Shown here one piece after another: positions 34,655 through 36,557 of a stretch of 36,557 bases of DNA. Below the pieces are notes generated by a model. The model was given only the letters and a program-made list of their open reading frames with translations, made no database searches and was not told the DNA's origin. The stretch comes from Pseudomonadota bacterium. GTDB lineage: Bacteria > Pseudomonadota > Gammaproteobacteria > Legionellales > Legionellaceae. The stretch's first letter is position 1; every line of letters begins with the position of its first letter. A program made the position numbers and the translations under genes. The stretch lies in contig JAGVJN010000026.1 of NCBI GenBank assembly GCA_020051095.1, positions 1 to 36,557 on the forward strand, given 5' to 3'.

Positions 34655-36177
34655 CGGGGCACTCCAAAGGTAGGCTTAAAGTCGTTGTTACTTCTTTCCT
34701 CTCGTTCAACGTTTGTTTCAGTATTCTTAGAACTGGTTGGATTAGTGATTGAATTGACTATTTCTGACTGCCTACTAAACTCAGTAACCAGCTGATCATC
34801 CACTAGGTGAATTGACGCTGATACTGTCTTATCTTTATTTTTTGTTGATATGACAGGCGTTGAGCTTTGCCGGTTGCTTACCAATTCACTAAGGAAACTC
34901 GTTAATATGCCAGATACAATGCTGGCCATAGCAACCATAGCAATACTGGCTAAGATCGTTACCGGCAGACTAAGCCCCAAGGTTGTCAGATCAATGATGC
35001 GTAATGCCATCAACAACAGCATGACAGCGCTACTAACAAGTAGTCCCGCTACAAAACTAACCCATTGAAGGCGATTAACAGTTTGTATGGATTTTAGTGC
35101 TTCTTTCTTTTCTTGCGGAGGGCTTATGGTTTCAGACCTTAATATCAGATCCTCTTTCGCTTCAGACGACGTCTCGTCTGTGGCTCCAAATGAAGTCTCC
35201 TCTTTGGTCAGTTCTAGTTCTCTTGAGGCGAGTAATTGCTGTTGTCTTGCAGAAAAATCCTTTTCAATTGTTTGAAATTCCGCTTCAGATATCACAGTGT
35301 GCGACCCATTGGCCGTAAATGCTTTCATATGAGCTAAGTGCTTAACCGCCTCTTCAGCTGCCTCGCCACTGGCTATATAATTGACAAACGATTCGTTTTG
35401 TAAGGCGGCTATTTGTAATTCACTGCGCCTATTTATGAGAAAATTAATAAACCGATCGGCATTGGAACCTACAGGGATATACGCATCAACAAATTTTTTG
35501 ATATAACTATCCGGCAGCAATAGAATGCGTAACATTGCTTGGTTTATCTCACCTCGAAAAATGGGACTATAGGAAAGCGAGTGATTCACAAAATTGCTGC
35601 TTGCTTGGCTGACCCCCTCCTCTTTGATATCTAACCAATTAAACGCGTAAAAATCAGGGATGTAAGGCAAGTTTTTTATCAAGTTCTCACTGATTTTACT
35701 TTGTTCAAGGGAGCACTTTTTAGGGTCTCTAATGCTGACAAAACACCAGTCCCCGTCAATTTTAATCACCTCATTTTGAAAATTAAGACCAATATTCCCG
35801 TTTTTCAAATCGATTTCATGGACAAAGACACAAACCATCATAATCCGTCCAAGACCTTTGTATGGCCCCCTTGAGAACATCGTTTGTTTGTATTTTGGTA
35901 AATTTTTGAATCCCGGAACTTCTGCCGATAAGATATAGTAGGTATTCAAGGCTTCATTTCGAGCAATACGTGTTTCGGGCTGCCCTGGAATTATCAGTCG
36001 GAAAAACTCTTGTGCTAATACTTCCAAATACGCCGTTTGAGGATTTTCCATTTCTTTGCTAAACCATATCTGTGACGATTCAGGTAAGTTGCCTTTGGTG
36101 ACTTTGTGCTTAAATTCACCTTTCCCTATTCCTGATATGTTCGCTAGCGTGCTGATGTTGATAACTGGAGCGGTCAT
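34651..36177 (-). CDS. Kinase-like membrane-anchored protein (candidate effector)
   Basis: This 508-residue protein has an N-terminal region reminiscent of diverged PI-kinase/HipA-like phosphotransferases. EIDLKNGNIGL (D123, K125, N128) resembles the catalytic DxxxxN loop, and VIKIDGDWCF (D141, D143) resembles the metal-binding DFG position that follows it. A preceding YYILSAEVPGF strand and the later FYAFNWLDI block fit the Legionella-type hypothetical proteins I recall with KIDGDW and NWLDI motifs. Residues 295-365 are Glu/Ser-rich and probably coiled. Two long hydrophobic segments (about 372-392 and 401-428) form a membrane hairpin, and the C-terminal 80 residues are polar and disordered (VEREERSNNDFKP). 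The absence of a signal peptide suggests insertion in a host membrane after secretion, which is an inference. The upstream ribosome binding site is weak. Confidence 0.6.
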   Translation of the reverse strand: MTAPVINISTLANISGIGKGEFKHKVTKGNLPESSQIWFSKEMENPQTAYLEVLAQEFFRLIIPGQPETRIARNEALNTYYILSAEVPGFKNLPKYKQTMFSRGPYKGLGRIMMVCVFVHEIDLKNGNIGLNFQNEVIKIDGDWCFVSIRDPKKCSLEQSKISENLIKNLPYIPDFYAFNWLDIKEEGVSQASSNFVNHSLSYSPIFRGEINQAMLRILLLPDSYIKKFVDAYIPVGSNADRFINFLINRRSELQIAALQNESFVNYIASGEAAEEAVKHLAHMKAFTANGSHTVISEAEFQTIEKDFSARQQQLLASRELELTKEETSFGATDETSSEAKEDLILRSETISPPQEKKEALKSIQTVNRLQWVSFVAGLLVSSAVMLLLMALRIIDLTTLGLSLPVTILASIAMVAMASIVSGILTSFLSELVSNRQSSTPVISTKNKDKTVSASIHLVDDQLVTEFSRQSEIVNSITNPTSSKNTETNVEREERSNNDFKPTFGVPR

Positions 36178-36419
36178 TCATTGCGACTGTTGGACATAGT
36201 GTACATATTCTATCGCATTTTCCCTTTCATTGAAACCGGATAAGGGATTATCTTTATAATCGTAGATGCTGTTCGGTCTGAAGATAATGGGGAGAAGGTC
36301 CTAATCTACGATACAGGCTTTATGCCTTGCCCGGATACAAGATCTCTTCTCCCATCCCAAGTGCCCTCGAGATTAAGCTAAATCGCCTACCTTTTAAAGA
36401 TACCAGCCCGCATGCAGCA
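36178..36419. other. Intergenic region with nested inverted repeats
   Basis: No gene is visible. ATCGTAGAT (36259-36267) pairs with 36304-36312, and GGGAGAAG (36290-36297) pairs with 36346-36353. The latter belongs to the same GGGAGAAGG repeat family as 30452-30500. At 36406-36422 a diverged copy of the 8966-8998 palindrome (AGCCCGCATGCAGCAAAGC) runs into the right-end repeat. A TAGAAT-like -10 for the kinase-like gene lies near 36209-36214 on the minus strand. Confidence 0.45.
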
Positions 36420-36551
36420 AAGCGCTGAGGAATCCTGATATATTTTTGTTCAATAAGAAAAAATTGGCAAAACCAAAGAGAACCCCCTCGCCCGCGCTAG
36501 AATTTAAACCAGGGGTAAAATCTTGCTCGCGGGAGAGGGTTGGGGAGAGGG
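36420..36551. repeat. Dispersed repeat, right copy (inverted relative to the left end)
   Basis: This is the reverse-complement counterpart of 12-142. The AGCGCTGAGGAATCCTG arm, the AT-rich centre, the CCCCCTCGCCCGCG arm and the final GCGGGAGAGGGTTGGGG arm are all conserved; only the loop between the two GC-rich arms (about 36497-36527) differs. The 14-bp hairpin partner present at the left (164-177) is missing here and replaced by a GCCCGCATGCAGC palindrome relative. Confidence 0.8.
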
Positions 36552-36557
36552 TAAAAG

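Noticed and set aside
1..36557. tRNA or rRNA genes
   Set aside because: I saw no cloverleaf ending with a TTCRANY-type T-arm and no conserved rRNA stretches in the intergenic regions; a covariance search was not possible here.

Overview
This AT-rich window reads as chromosomal DNA from a gammaproteobacterium, most likely a Legionella-like member of the Legionellales. That placement is an inference. It rests on ordinary bacterial metabolic and transport genes lying next to several proteins with eukaryote-type domains: a Ser/Thr kinase, a RhoGAP, a giant SF2-ATPase-like DUF3638/DUF3645 protein, and a membrane-anchored kinase-like protein. There is also a PmrA-like box of the kind that controls Dot/Icm effectors. 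No Dot/Icm structural gene, rRNA or tRNA is present, so secretion of these proteins is not shown.

Layout. Both ends carry one dispersed repeat in opposite orientation (12-142 and 36420-36551). Positions 265-3924 are a three-gene + strand operon: an alanine/Na+ symporter, a class III omega-aminotransferase and a FUSC-type exporter. It follows a good sigma70 promoter whose -35 lies inside a dyad. A monocistronic eukaryote-like protein kinase follows (4029-5027). An overlapping minus strand pair (7476-5024) encodes a GCS2-type carboxylate-amine ligase and an AstE/AspA-like M14 zinc hydrolase. A Bcr/CflA-type efflux pump is at 7730-8959.

The centre (9299-22219) is a single 4306-residue reading frame. 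It has an SF2 ATPase core (Walker A, DEVH, SGTP and a GTD...RMR region), a possible Cys-dependent N-terminal segment, long helical repeats and a C-terminal membrane anchor. Its upstream region has an 11-bp-spaced pair of TTAAT half-sites and a consensus -10.

Downstream, a minus strand group encodes a secreted M49-like metallopeptidase, a small exported protein and an adenosylhomocysteinase-like protein (26028-22427). Divergent from it is ung (26210-26917). Next on the minus strand are a DUF155/RMND1-family membrane protein and a RhoGAP-domain protein (29343-26944). An orphan class I glutamine amidotransferase, a membrane GGDEF-EAL protein and an ACS-type MFS transporter follow. The window closes with a translationally coupled pair: a kinase-like membrane protein and a small helical partner (36177-34316).

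How the genes may work together: the first operon links alanine uptake to an aminotransferase that interconverts alanine and pyruvate, with an exporter as the third gene. The effector-like genes are scattered singly among housekeeping genes, each with its own apparent promoter. That is the usual arrangement for effectors in Legionellales genomes and is unlike a compact pathogenicity island.
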